Assembly (NCBI GenBank): GCA_022041995.1
Contig: CP074381.1
Coordinates: forward strand, 3,720,001 to 3,784,000
Source of the DNA: Cupriavidus necator
Lineage (GTDB): Bacteria; Pseudomonadota; Gammaproteobacteria; Burkholderiales; Burkholderiaceae
DNA: 64,000 nt
Direction: 5' to 3'
Part shown: positions 20,126 to 26,610 of the stretch, piece by piece
Numbering within the stretch: position 1 is the first letter of the stretch
Layout: each line of letters starts with the position of its first letter
Translations under genes and position numbers: made by a program
Notes under the pieces: generated by a model
Databases searched by the model: none
What the model saw: only the letters and a program-made list of their open reading frames with translations
Told to the model about the DNA's origin: nothing

Positions 20126-20450
20126 GACTGCGCTCCCCCGTCGGGCCGACGATTTGGAACTTGTGGCTCTTCGTGTGCTTGTCGTCGAAGAGCTGCCGCA
20201 TCGTTTCGCCGAGGTACGGCATCATGTCTACGCCATCGTCGGTCTGGAGGCGATCATCCGGGCGCCGGTCCTCACCCAACTTCACATACGCCATGTCCCA
20301 TGCAGCTTGCAACGTGTCACTCCAGGAAACCCGGAACGTGACCTCCTGGACGGACGCCACATGCTCGAACTGAAGTTTCGGGCCGTGCTTGTCGTCGTGT
20401 TGATCGCTGCTGCCTTCGTGCGGCTTGTTTCCGAGAGCTGCGTCGCTCAT
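20122..20450 (-). CDS. bilA: Ubiquitin-like modifier of Bil-type operon (one probable 1-nt deletion)
   Basis: First gene of the conjugation operon. Repaired length is 109 residues: a charged, probably flexible N-terminus (~25 residues) and one beta-grasp-sized domain (LQFEHVASVQEVTFRVSW to HKFQIVGPTG). The frame as given reads through a G run (20135-20139) into a tail of 20 unrelated residues. With six G instead of five it ends GPTGGAQS and the TGA overlaps the GTG start of the E2 gene. That gives a Gly-Gly pair three residues from the end, the form expected of a precursor trimmed by the JAMM enzyme. It has one domain, not the tandem pair of the Collimonas BilA. Confidence 0.72.
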
Positions 20451-20557
20451 GCGATACCTCGCTTACGGTTTTCGCCGCGGGTGCGGCGACTGGTTGATGG
20501 GTCTCAGTGCTCGTAACCAGAGCCATGCCCCATGAGACGCTATAGTACACTAAAATT

Positions 20558-20573
20558 GTTCGGTGTACCGAAC
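20558..20573. promoter_or_regulatory. Palindromic operator candidate upstream of the Ubl gene
   Basis: GTTCGGTGTACCGAAC has perfect 7-bp arms around GT. On the minus strand a -10-like TACTAT is read from 20547 to 20542; a 17-bp spacer puts the -35 position inside this palindrome. A bound repressor would therefore cover the promoter of the conjugation operon. Confidence 0.6.
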
Positions 20574-20598
20574 AGCAGGATGAGGAGTGCCTCTAAAA

Positions 20599-20622
20599 AT
20601 ACCGACCACTTTCGTTCGGTAT
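20599..20622. promoter_or_regulatory. Second palindromic operator candidate upstream of the XRE gene
   Basis: Arms ATACCGA and TCGGTAT flank a 10-bp centre and share the TTCGGTA half-site with the first operator. A -10-like TACAAT follows at 20628-20633, so the site overlaps the -35/spacer of the regulator gene and suggests autoregulation. Confidence 0.5.
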
Positions 20623-20666
20623 CGCAGTACAATACAAGGCTCGCTTTTTCTGATTCGCTCAAGACA

Positions 20667-20990
20667 ATGGCCACACTCCGCGAGAAGCTCAAAGCGAAAA
20701 GAGCCGAGAAGGGCAAGTCCCTAGATGCCCTAGCGAAAGACGCTGGACTGAGCAAAAGCTATTTGTGGGAATTGGAGAACCGGCAATCGCCGAGGCCTTC
20801 CCTGGACAAATTGCAGGCGATCGCCGGCGCGCTAGACATCGACGTTGCCTTCTTTATGGACGACAGCATTGAAGATCTGCAGGAAGACCTGAAGGACCGG
20901 CAGTTCTTTCGCAACTACTCCAAACTGAAACCTGAAACGAAAGAACAGTTGCGAGTCATCCTCGAGGCGTTGAAAAAGACTGGTGGATAA
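20667..20990 (+). CDS. XRE-family (HTH) repressor, CapH-like position
   Basis: DNA-binding regulator of 107 residues starting at ATG 20667 (MATLREKLKAKRAEKGKSL). The helix-turn-helix covers about residues 15-55 (SLDALAKDAGLSKSYLWELE). The C-terminal helix (EQLRVILEALKK) may dimerise. It is divergent from the conjugation operon and followed after 3 bp by an ImmA/IrrE peptidase. This order is that of repressor-protease switches in phages, ICEs and CBASS (CapH-CapP), where the protease cleaves the repressor. Control of the Ubl operon and of itself is inferred from the two palindromes. Confidence 0.8.
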   Translation: MATLREKLKAKRAEKGKSLDALAKDAGLSKSYLWELENRQSPRPSLDKLQAIAGALDIDVAFFMDDSIEDLQEDLKDRQFFRNYSKLKPETKEQLRVILEALKKTGG

Positions 20991-20993
20991 TAG

Positions 20994-21854
20994 ATGCCGC
21001 AAACCGAGCCGGTCAGGCCGTCAAAAGCTGCGATTCGTCTGTCCCATCTTCTCGACGCCGCACTAGGGGAATCGACTCGATTCCCGGTTGACGTAGGAGA
21101 GCTTGCCCAAGCCGTTGGGCGTGACCTGAGGCTCGGGGACGAAATCACCGACGTCCAAGCTGCCAATCTCGACAGCTTCGAAGGTGGCTTGTTCCAAGTT
21201 GAGAAGGGCAGATGGGCGCTTCTCTACAACGAATCGTTGACGTCACCAGGGCGGATTCGCTTCACACAAGCCCACGAACTCGGCCACTTCCTAGTGCACC
21301 GACTCCTGCAAAACGAGTTCCATTGCTCGCAAGCAGAAGTCGCCGGCTATGACGCCGGGAGCAAACAAATGGAGGCCGAGGCCGACGAGTTCGCCTCCAC
21401 GCTGTTGATGCCGATGAAACAGTTCAGGGCAAGCGTTGCAGGCCCGGCAATCGACCTCGATGTTCTGTCAAGTACGTCTACCAAATTCGGTGTGTCCCTG
21501 ACTTCGGCTGCTCTGCGATGGATTCGCTCCACCGAGGACAGCGCTGTTCTCGTGCTCTCCACGGATGGCTTCATGAACTGGAGCGTCTCTTCCGACCAAG
21601 CTTTCAAGAACGGCGCGTACTTCAAGACTCGCGGCCGAGTTGTTCCCGTCCCCGAAGGCTCGCTCGCCGCAGACCCCGAGAAAGAGTCATCGCGGTTGGG
21701 TGAGCGCGTGCAACTGAAGACGTGGTTTGAGAACGCGCACCCTGATGCAGTCGTGCGCGAGATGAAGCTGCAGTGCGACAACTACGGCTACACGCTGTCG
21801 TTGCTGCACCTCTCGAACGGAGATAAAGTTTGGGCGCCTCGCGATTGGACGTAG
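20994..21854 (+). CDS. ImmA/IrrE-family metallopeptidase (CapP-like anti-repressor)
   Basis: A protein of 286 residues with a zinc peptidase core: HELGH at residues 94-98 (FTQAHELGHFLVHR), followed by the third-ligand region MEAEADEFASTLLMP near 127-141. A C-terminal domain of ~130 residues has no obvious signature; in DdrO-cleaving IrrE proteins this part has a GAF-like sensor. It is coupled to the XRE gene (3-bp gap). By family, it should cleave the neighbouring repressor after a stress signal and release the defence operon. The sensing signal is unknown. Confidence 0.82.
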   Translation: MPQTEPVRPSKAAIRLSHLLDAALGESTRFPVDVGELAQAVGRDLRLGDEITDVQAANLDSFEGGLFQVEKGRWALLYNESLTSPGRIRFTQAHELGHFLVHRLLQNEFHCSQAEVAGYDAGSKQMEAEADEFASTLLMPMKQFRASVAGPAIDLDVLSSTSTKFGVSLTSAALRWIRSTEDSAVLVLSTDGFMNWSVSSDQAFKNGAYFKTRGRVVPVPEGSLAADPEKESSRLGERVQLKTWFENAHPDAVVREMKLQCDNYGYTLSLLHLSNGDKVWAPRDWT

Positions 21855-21942
21855 TGTCACGCTGAAGCCGCCGCGTGTGCCATGTCCCTTAACACCCAGT
21901 GTTTGCTTTGCGTCGCAGCAGGCTTTGAGCAGCGGCTTGGCG

Positions 21943-21971
21943 TTGACACAGGGAGTTGGTTGCACGCAAAT
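21943..21971 (+). promoter_or_regulatory. Weak promoter-like pair ahead of the unknown cargo gene
   Basis: TTGACA is followed 17 bp later by GCAAAT. The -35 is ideal, the -10 is poor. It lies 105 bp ahead of the next gene. Confidence 0.3.
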
Positions 21972-22075
21972 GCGGTCATCGACGACCGGATCAAGGGCCT
22001 GACGGCACGCACCGCCATGTCGCTTTTGCTATGCTTGCGCCATCGCCAGACCCGGCTCCCCACGGAGGAAAAGGC

Positions 22076-22981
22076 TTGATTACCATCAACACTGACAAGC
22101 AGTTGGTGCGCATTGACAGCTGGGAGCAAGTACTCGAACGCCCGGGGTTCAACGACAACCTCAACCCTGCGCAACACGAGCTCAGGGCCATCATCGGCCG
22201 CTACGTCTTCAAGGACAAGATTCTTTGCGGCCTTTCAAGCTGCCACACCCCGCACAATCGCGGCTACTTGGTCGTCACCAAGGATGGGCTGGAGACGAAC
22301 CTGGGCAAGGATTGCGGGCGCAATCACTTTGGCGTCGACTTCAATGACATGTCCCGGCAGTTCGAGCGCGACATGACGGAGAAGGAAAATCGCGAAACGC
22401 TCTGGAGCTTCCACTTCAAGCTCGATGAGCTCTTTCAGGCCATCGAGGACCTTCGCCGTGGCGATCGCGGCGCCGACTGGGTTCACAAGAAGTCGCGGCC
22501 GCTGCTTGAGCTCAACAAGGGCTGCCCGCAGGATGTCGTCCGCCGCGTCGCGGAGCTGCTCAAGACCGGCGGCAACACGATCTTCACGCAGCGCAAAGCG
22601 ACGGCCAAGGAAATCGAGCTCGAAGAGGAACGGACTGGACGTCGGCTGCCTCGGCCGCACTACGTCGATGAGCCGATCGGGCGGGTCAACTACCTTGACG
22701 CACTGCGTCCGGAGAACGACCTGCGCGAGATTCTCGTGCTCGACCTCGACGCCAAGGGCAAGGAGTTCGCCGAGTTAAACGTCGATACCATGACTCACGA
22801 GCAGCTCGTCAGGTGGGTGAAGTGGGTTGGGACGGTCGAGGGGAAGCTTGAGCGTGCCCGCGACGCTATCGAAACCGGCCGCCACTTGCTCGGTGAGGCC
22901 AATCTCGCCTGCCTAGCGGAGATCATCGCCAAACCAGCGGACAAGGACCTGTGCCTCGACTACCTGCGCTCGTTGGCATAG
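22076..22981 (+). CDS. Unrecognised cargo protein with Cys/His motif
   Basis: I do not recognise a family. The chosen TTG start (22076) has GGAGG eight bases ahead; an in-frame ATG at 22031 is an alternative. The protein has 301 residues. Its N-terminal third contains CGLSSCHTPHNRGYLV followed by LGKDCGRNHFG, a C-x4-C-x3-H...C...H pattern that may bind metal. The rest is rich in charged helices (MSRQFERDMTEKENRE, TAKEIELEEERTGRR). No membrane segment or signal peptide is seen. It is the last island gene, on the same strand as the regulators, and could be a defence accessory or a separate system. Confidence 0.6.
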   Translation: MITINTDKQLVRIDSWEQVLERPGFNDNLNPAQHELRAIIGRYVFKDKILCGLSSCHTPHNRGYLVVTKDGLETNLGKDCGRNHFGVDFNDMSRQFERDMTEKENRETLWSFHFKLDELFQAIEDLRRGDRGADWVHKKSRPLLELNKGCPQDVVRRVAELLKTGGNTIFTQRKATAKEIELEEERTGRRLPRPHYVDEPIGRVNYLDALRPENDLREILVLDLDAKGKEFAELNVDTMTHEQLVRWVKWVGTVEGKLERARDAIETGRHLLGEANLACLAEIIAKPADKDLCLDYLRSLA

Positions 22982-23234
22982 CGACAAGCGCGCTTGTCTT
23001 CCGGCTCCACGCACGCAAATGGCTGTGCCACCTGGACTCCCGAGCCTGGGGGCAGCGGCGGCGACACGCTCCCCGAAAGCGACAATCGACGAACGACGTC
23101 AAACGTGTTCGTGCAGGAGCCGTTCGAGCATCGATCGCGAATCCTGGTTTCGAGCGATATCGCTAGGTCGCCTGCTGATTCGACAACTTTCGCAGTGGAC
23201 GGCCCACTCAAGGGCTCTGAGAGCCCTCAGCTCG

Positions 23235-23263
23235 ATGGACACTTCGGGCTTTGTAGTGTCCAT
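23235..23263. repeat. 9-bp inverted repeat near island right end
   Basis: ATGGACACT and AGTGTCCAT pair perfectly across 11 bases. The TGGACAC word is shared with the palindrome at the left end. Confidence 0.5.
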
Positions 23264-23325
23264 ATCTACCGGCCATACGAGCGACACAAGGTATCGCCTA
23301 AGTTGTTGATTGCTCAGCCTCTCAT

Positions 23326-23339
23326 TGTGTCCACATACC
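23326..23339 (-). repeat. Terminal inverted near-repeat of island
   Basis: TGTGTCCACATACC read on the minus strand is GGTATGTGGACACA; the left end has GGTATGGACACA at 11396-11407, the same with two bases fewer. Each lies some 15-35 bp inside the candidate TTTTCA cores. Confidence 0.4.
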
Positions 23340-23356
23340 CATGAATCTGCTAATGC

Positions 23357-23362
23357 TTTTCA
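23357..23362 (+). repeat. Candidate right attachment core TTTTCA
   Basis: Direct repeat of 11361-11366. It lies 26 bp before the terminator that would normally follow ychF. Confidence 0.3.
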
Positions 23363-23387
23363 ACGTCTGAGCCCGGCAGACCACATG

Positions 23388-23415
23388 AAAAAGCCCGCTG
23401 CGATGCGGGCTTTTT
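23388..23415. terminator. Bidirectional rho-independent terminator
   Basis: Perfect 11-bp stem AAAAAGCCCGC / GCGGGCTTTTT with loop TGCGAT. It serves the GDYXXLXY operon on the minus strand and, before the island arrived, presumably ychF on the plus strand. Confidence 0.9.
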
Positions 23416-23445
23416 CTATCTGGCGCGAGCGACACCGCTTTCACC

Positions 23446-23942
23446 TCACAACTTCTCCATCCCCTTCCCCGCAACCCCACCAGCAGCGCCTGCCCGTCCG
23501 CAGCCACGCGGAATTCCCCATACCCGGCCTGCGCGAACCGTTCGCCCTGTCCCTCCTGGAAGAAATACGCATCGGTCGACACCTGCACCTGCGTGCCGCC
23601 CCAGCGCGAGCGCGCGATCTGGTAGCGCAGCAGTTGCTCGCCTGCCGCCAGCGGCTCGCCGCCATGCACGCGCACGAAGCTGGCCACGCCCTGGTCGTCG
23701 CGCCGGATCACGGCCACGCCGTCGCGGGGAGGCCGGTCGTTTTGCATCTGCGCGGCGCGGATCTGGTTGCCGATGTCGAAATTCAGCGCCATGTAGTCGC
23801 CCTGCATCAGCGAGCGCGGGTCGACCGGAGCGAGCTTGAGGTAGACCATATCCCCGCGCGCCAGCAGGCGCTCCTTGCCGGTGATGCCGGCGGCGGCCAG
23901 TGCCAGCGTCAGGGCCCAGGCGATCAGGATCCAGCGTTTCAT
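23446..23942 (-). CDS. GDYXXLXY-domain membrane-anchored protein (one 1-nt deletion near its end)
   Basis: A small exported protein with one N-terminal membrane anchor (WILIAWALTLALAAAGI). The motif that names the family is visible as GDYMALNF. Other family features are YLKLAPVDPRSLMQGDY and VIRRDDQG. Repaired length is 165 residues, ending GLRGKGMEKL with a TGA at 23446. As given, a missing G in the run read from 23467-23470 sends the frame through the terminator and ~120 bp further. It overlaps the DUF4401 gene by ATGA. Function is unknown. Confidence 0.78.
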
Positions 23943-25054
23943 GCGGCCTCCATCTGCGCGCGGCCCAGCAGCCAGTGGCGGCCGGCCAGCAGCAGGACGC
24001 CGGCGGCGGCCAGCGTGGCGGACTTGGCCAGCAGGGTCCAGTGCAGCGCCGTGTAATACCAGATGAAGCCGATGGCGATGCTGGCGATGCCCAGGCCCAG
24101 CCACGGCATCGACGCTCGGCGCAGCGCCAGCCCCAGCGCGAGCACGCCAGCCACCACCGCGGGTGCGGCCGCCATCAGCGCGCCGAAGGCCACCACGCCA
24201 GCAAGGACGGCGCCCTGCATGGCGGGGCTGAGGACCAGGCGGCGGCATTCGGCCAGCGCGAACCCGGCCATCACCAGCGTGGCCAGCCCGCCGGCGACCC
24301 AGTGTGCCAGCGGGATACGTCCGGCTTCGGGGCCGCCCAGCCAGGCCATCGGATGGCTCATGCCGGTGACGACCAGGGCGACCGCCAGCGTGAACAGCAG
24401 CGTCGCGTCGGCCAGCGGCTCCAGCAACGTATGACGGCCCGCCGCGCACAGGCGTGCTTCGGCCAGCGTGAAGCCGGTCACCAGCGCACAGCCGAGCGGC
24501 ACCAGCCAACCGAGGGACCACGTCAGCAACCGCCAGTCCCCCGGCTGGCTGCCGGCCAGGACGAGGTGCACGGCGCCTGCCAGACCGATCCATACCCCCA
24601 GCCCGCACAACAGCCGGTGCAGCCGGTTGGACACCAGCAAAGCCAGCGCGGCCTCGAACAGCGCCATTCCGGCCCAGAAGCCTGCGCTCTCGGTGACGCG
24701 CGTGAAGCCCAGGGCCTCGGCCAGGCCAAACACGGCCATGCCTTGCCCGCTCAGGCTCACGGCAAGCGCGAATTGCCCCGTGGCGATGCCGCCGCCACGC
24801 CGGTACAGCAGCGCGGCCAGCGCGATCATGGCCAGTCCGGTCACCGCCATCGCAATGCCGTTCTCGCGCGCGGCAACGAAGACCGTGCCCACCAGGAAGA
24901 GCTGGAAGAACAAGGCGCCGAGCCAGCCCGCCGCGCCCATCAGGCAGCGCACCGCCCAGGGCGTATGGGTGTGCGGGGGCGGCTCGCCCTGTACCTCGCC
25001 GCGTGCGGCAAGCTGCTGCCAGAGCCGCTGCTCGGTCTGCCGTATGTTTGTCAT
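23939..25054 (-). CDS. DUF4401 multi-pass membrane protein
   Basis: A protein of 371 residues with roughly ten hydrophobic segments after a short soluble N-terminus (MTNIRQTEQRLWQQLAARG). The family pairs with DUF2157 and GDYXXLXY proteins in many proteobacteria, as here. It overlaps both neighbours by four bases, so the three are made as a unit. Role unknown; the conserved trio suggests a membrane complex. Confidence 0.75.
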   Translation of the reverse strand: MTNIRQTEQRLWQQLAARGEVQGEPPPHTHTPWAVRCLMGAAGWLGALFFQLFLVGTVFVAARENGIAMAVTGLAMIALAALLYRRGGGIATGQFALAVSLSGQGMAVFGLAEALGFTRVTESAGFWAGMALFEAALALLVSNRLHRLLCGLGVWIGLAGAVHLVLAGSQPGDWRLLTWSLGWLVPLGCALVTGFTLAEARLCAAGRHTLLEPLADATLLFTLAVALVVTGMSHPMAWLGGPEAGRIPLAHWVAGGLATLVMAGFALAECRRLVLSPAMQGAVLAGVVAFGALMAAAPAVVAGVLALGLALRRASMPWLGLGIASIAIGFIWYYTALHWTLLAKSATLAAAGVLLLAGRHWLLGRAQMEAA

Positions 25055-26085
25055 GCCTGCTCCAGTTGGCTGCGCCAGGCACGCATCAGCCAGGCGGCCG
25101 CGCCGGCGGCAAGGCCGATTGTCACCAGCCCGAGCAGCAGGAAGGCGCCGAAGTCATCCTTGCCCTCGAACAGCACCTTGGCGAGCGCGGCTACCGCCAG
25201 CACGATGCCGGTCAGGCAGGCCAGGCTCAGCACCACGATGTCGAAGGCGCGCTGGCGGAACCACCAGATCAGGACCGCCAGCGCCGCCACCGCGAGCGCG
25301 AAGGCGGCGCCGTCGAAGTCGCTGCCCAGCAGGCTGGCCAGCCCGAGCGAGCCGGCGTGCACGCAGGCCAGCGCAGCCAGCATGCGGCTGCCGGTCTGCC
25401 CGCGAAAGCCAAGCGCCGGCGCTTTCGCACATAGCAGCTGCCACAACCCCAGTTGCAGCACCACCGCGCCCAGCAGTGCCAGCGTGGCAGTGCGCAGATA
25501 GCGCGTATCGAACAACAGCGCGAACACGCCGTCGACGCCGAAGCGGATGCTGAAGTAGCGCAGCAGCGCCACATTGCCGACCACGATCACCAGCCACCAG
25601 TGCGGCGCCGCGCGCGCCGCCAGCGCCCAGGGCACCGCCAGCAGGGCCCAGAGTGCAAACAGTTGCCAGGCATCGGCGCCAGTCTGGTAGGTCTGGCCGA
25701 TCACGGCCAGCAGCACGCCGGCGACCACCTGCGCGCCGCCCAGTGCGGCGCGTCCCGCCAAGTCGCCAGCCGGGCGCAGCCACGCGAACCCGGCAAGCAC
25801 GGTGATGGCGCCGGCCAGCAGGCCAAACTTGGAAAACTTGTGCAGATCCTGCCAGTTGAAGGCGAAGAAGACGATCGCGCCGGCACACACCAGTGCGGTG
25901 CCCAATGCCATCAGCGCCTGATCGAGCCAGCAGCGCCAGTCGTCAGCCAGCGGCTCGGTCGCGCGCCACGACGGGCCCACTGCGGCGGCAGCCAGGCGCC
26001 TCTGCTCGCGCCAAGCCGCCAGCGCCCGCCGCAGTGCGCGACGGCACGACAGAGTCGGTGATCCGGCAATCGGGGAAGGTTGCAT
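25051..26085 (-). CDS. DUF2157 multi-pass membrane protein
   Basis: First gene of the trio, 344 residues. A soluble N-terminal part of ~50 residues is followed by the family-typical segment FFAFNWQDLHKFSKFGLLAG and about ten membrane helices. IGQTYQTGADAWQLFALWAL is another hallmark of the family. An in-frame start further down is possible, but the N-terminal segment CRRALRRALAAWREQ looks genuine. It ends overlapping DUF4401 by ATGA. Function unknown. Confidence 0.78.
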   Translation of the reverse strand: MQPSPIAGSPTLSCRRALRRALAAWREQRRLAAAAVGPSWRATEPLADDWRCWLDQALMALGTALVCAGAIVFFAFNWQDLHKFSKFGLLAGAITVLAGFAWLRPAGDLAGRAALGGAQVVAGVLLAVIGQTYQTGADAWQLFALWALLAVPWALAARAAPHWWLVIVVGNVALLRYFSIRFGVDGVFALLFDTRYLRTATLALLGAVVLQLGLWQLLCAKAPALGFRGQTGSRMLAALACVHAGSLGLASLLGSDFDGAAFALAVAALAVLIWWFRQRAFDIVVLSLACLTGIVLAVAALAKVLFEGKDDFGAFLLLGLVTIGLAAGAAAWLMRAWRSQLEQA

Positions 26086-26169
26086 GCGGAGGGTCGCTAC
26101 GCACCAAGGCGACGGAGTTGCAATCCGTCCACTCTAGCAAAGGCGCCCGGCTCTTGCACGCTTGGCGGG

Positions 26170-26610
26170 TCAAGGCCCGGCACCGCTGCGGCCGCGGCCC
26201 GGGGTGTCAGCGGGCGGGCTCTGGCCACGCCGGGCCGACTGCCGCGCGCCGCGCGGGGTCCGCCCCGCCATCCAGGCTGCGATCAGCGTGCCGACCAGGA
26301 AGCCCGCCATGTCGATGCCGACGTCAAGCCAGCGCGGATGGCGGTTGATGGCAAAGACCTGCAGCCCCTCGGTCAGCAGGGCGAGGCCGAGCAAGCCGGC
26401 GCCGATGCGCGGCACCGGCCAGGCGATCGGGCGCGACGCCAGCAGCCACGCCATGCCGATGAACAACAGGAAGTGCGCCAGCGACGACAATGGGAACGGG
26501 GCATGCAGGCCGCGCTCGAGCATGTCGCGCGTGCGCCCCGGGATCTGCGTGCCGACCATCAGCACCAGAACCAGCAGGCCCACCGCGCACCAGGCCAGAC
26601 GAGGTCTCAT
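26170..26610 (-). CDS. VanZ-family membrane protein at the distal end of the polysaccharide operon
   Basis: A protein of 146 residues with about four membrane helices (WCAVGLLVLVLMVGTQIP, LAHFLLFIGMAWLLA and two more) and a Pro/Arg-rich soluble tail. LTEGLQVFAINRHPRWLDVG matches the VanZ-like pattern (TEGLQ...R...DVxxN/D). It overlaps the Wzc-type kinase gene by ATGA. VanZ-like proteins are common as last genes of exopolysaccharide clusters; their role is not settled. Confidence 0.72.
   Translation of the reverse strand: MRPRLAWCAVGLLVLVLMVGTQIPGRTRDMLERGLHAPFPLSSLAHFLLFIGMAWLLASRPIAWPVPRIGAGLLGLALLTEGLQVFAINRHPRWLDVGIDMAGFLVGTLIAAWMAGRTPRGARQSARRGQSPPADTPGRGRSGAGP

Larger units (their letters stand above)
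11361..23362. mobile_element. Integrated island: tyrosine-recombinase operon plus Bil-type defence cargo
   Basis: About 12 kb lie between the ychF stop codon and a terminator at 23388 that would normally sit just behind ychF. The left half is a recombinase operon; the right half is a ubiquitin-like conjugation operon, its regulators and one unknown gene. Codon use and base composition of the cargo are visibly less GC-biased than the flanks. The hexamer TTTTCA occurs at 11361-11366 and 23357-23362. If those are the recombined cores, excision would leave the ychF stop about 30 bp from its terminator. The class resembles Tn554-like and Gamma-Mobile-Trio islands; exact ends are inferred. Confidence 0.75.
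22982..23387. other. Right end of island, no gene seen, repeated GTGTCC words
   Basis: No frame looks like a real protein. The stretch holds an inverted repeat at 23235-23263 and a TGTGTCCACATACC word at 23326-23339 that is an inverted near-copy of the left-end word GGTATGGACACA. These are candidates for recombinase binding sites. Confidence 0.45.

Noticed and set aside
17537-20450. Programmed ribosomal frameshifting as explanation for breaks in the Ubl, E2 and E1 genes
   Set aside because: Five shifts of the same type in one operon, and identical ones in unrelated core genes, fit sequence error better. No slippery-site plus pseudoknot pattern was seen.
22994-23344. 116-codon frame at the island right end
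   Set aside because: It crosses the inverted repeats, has no ribosome site and looks random in composition.
11362-23448. 10-bp direct repeat TTTCACCTCA at 11362 and 23439 as island boundary
   Set aside because: The right copy overlaps the stop of the GDYXXLXY gene and would put that gene's own terminator inside the island. The TTTTCA pair gives a more natural empty site, though neither is proven.
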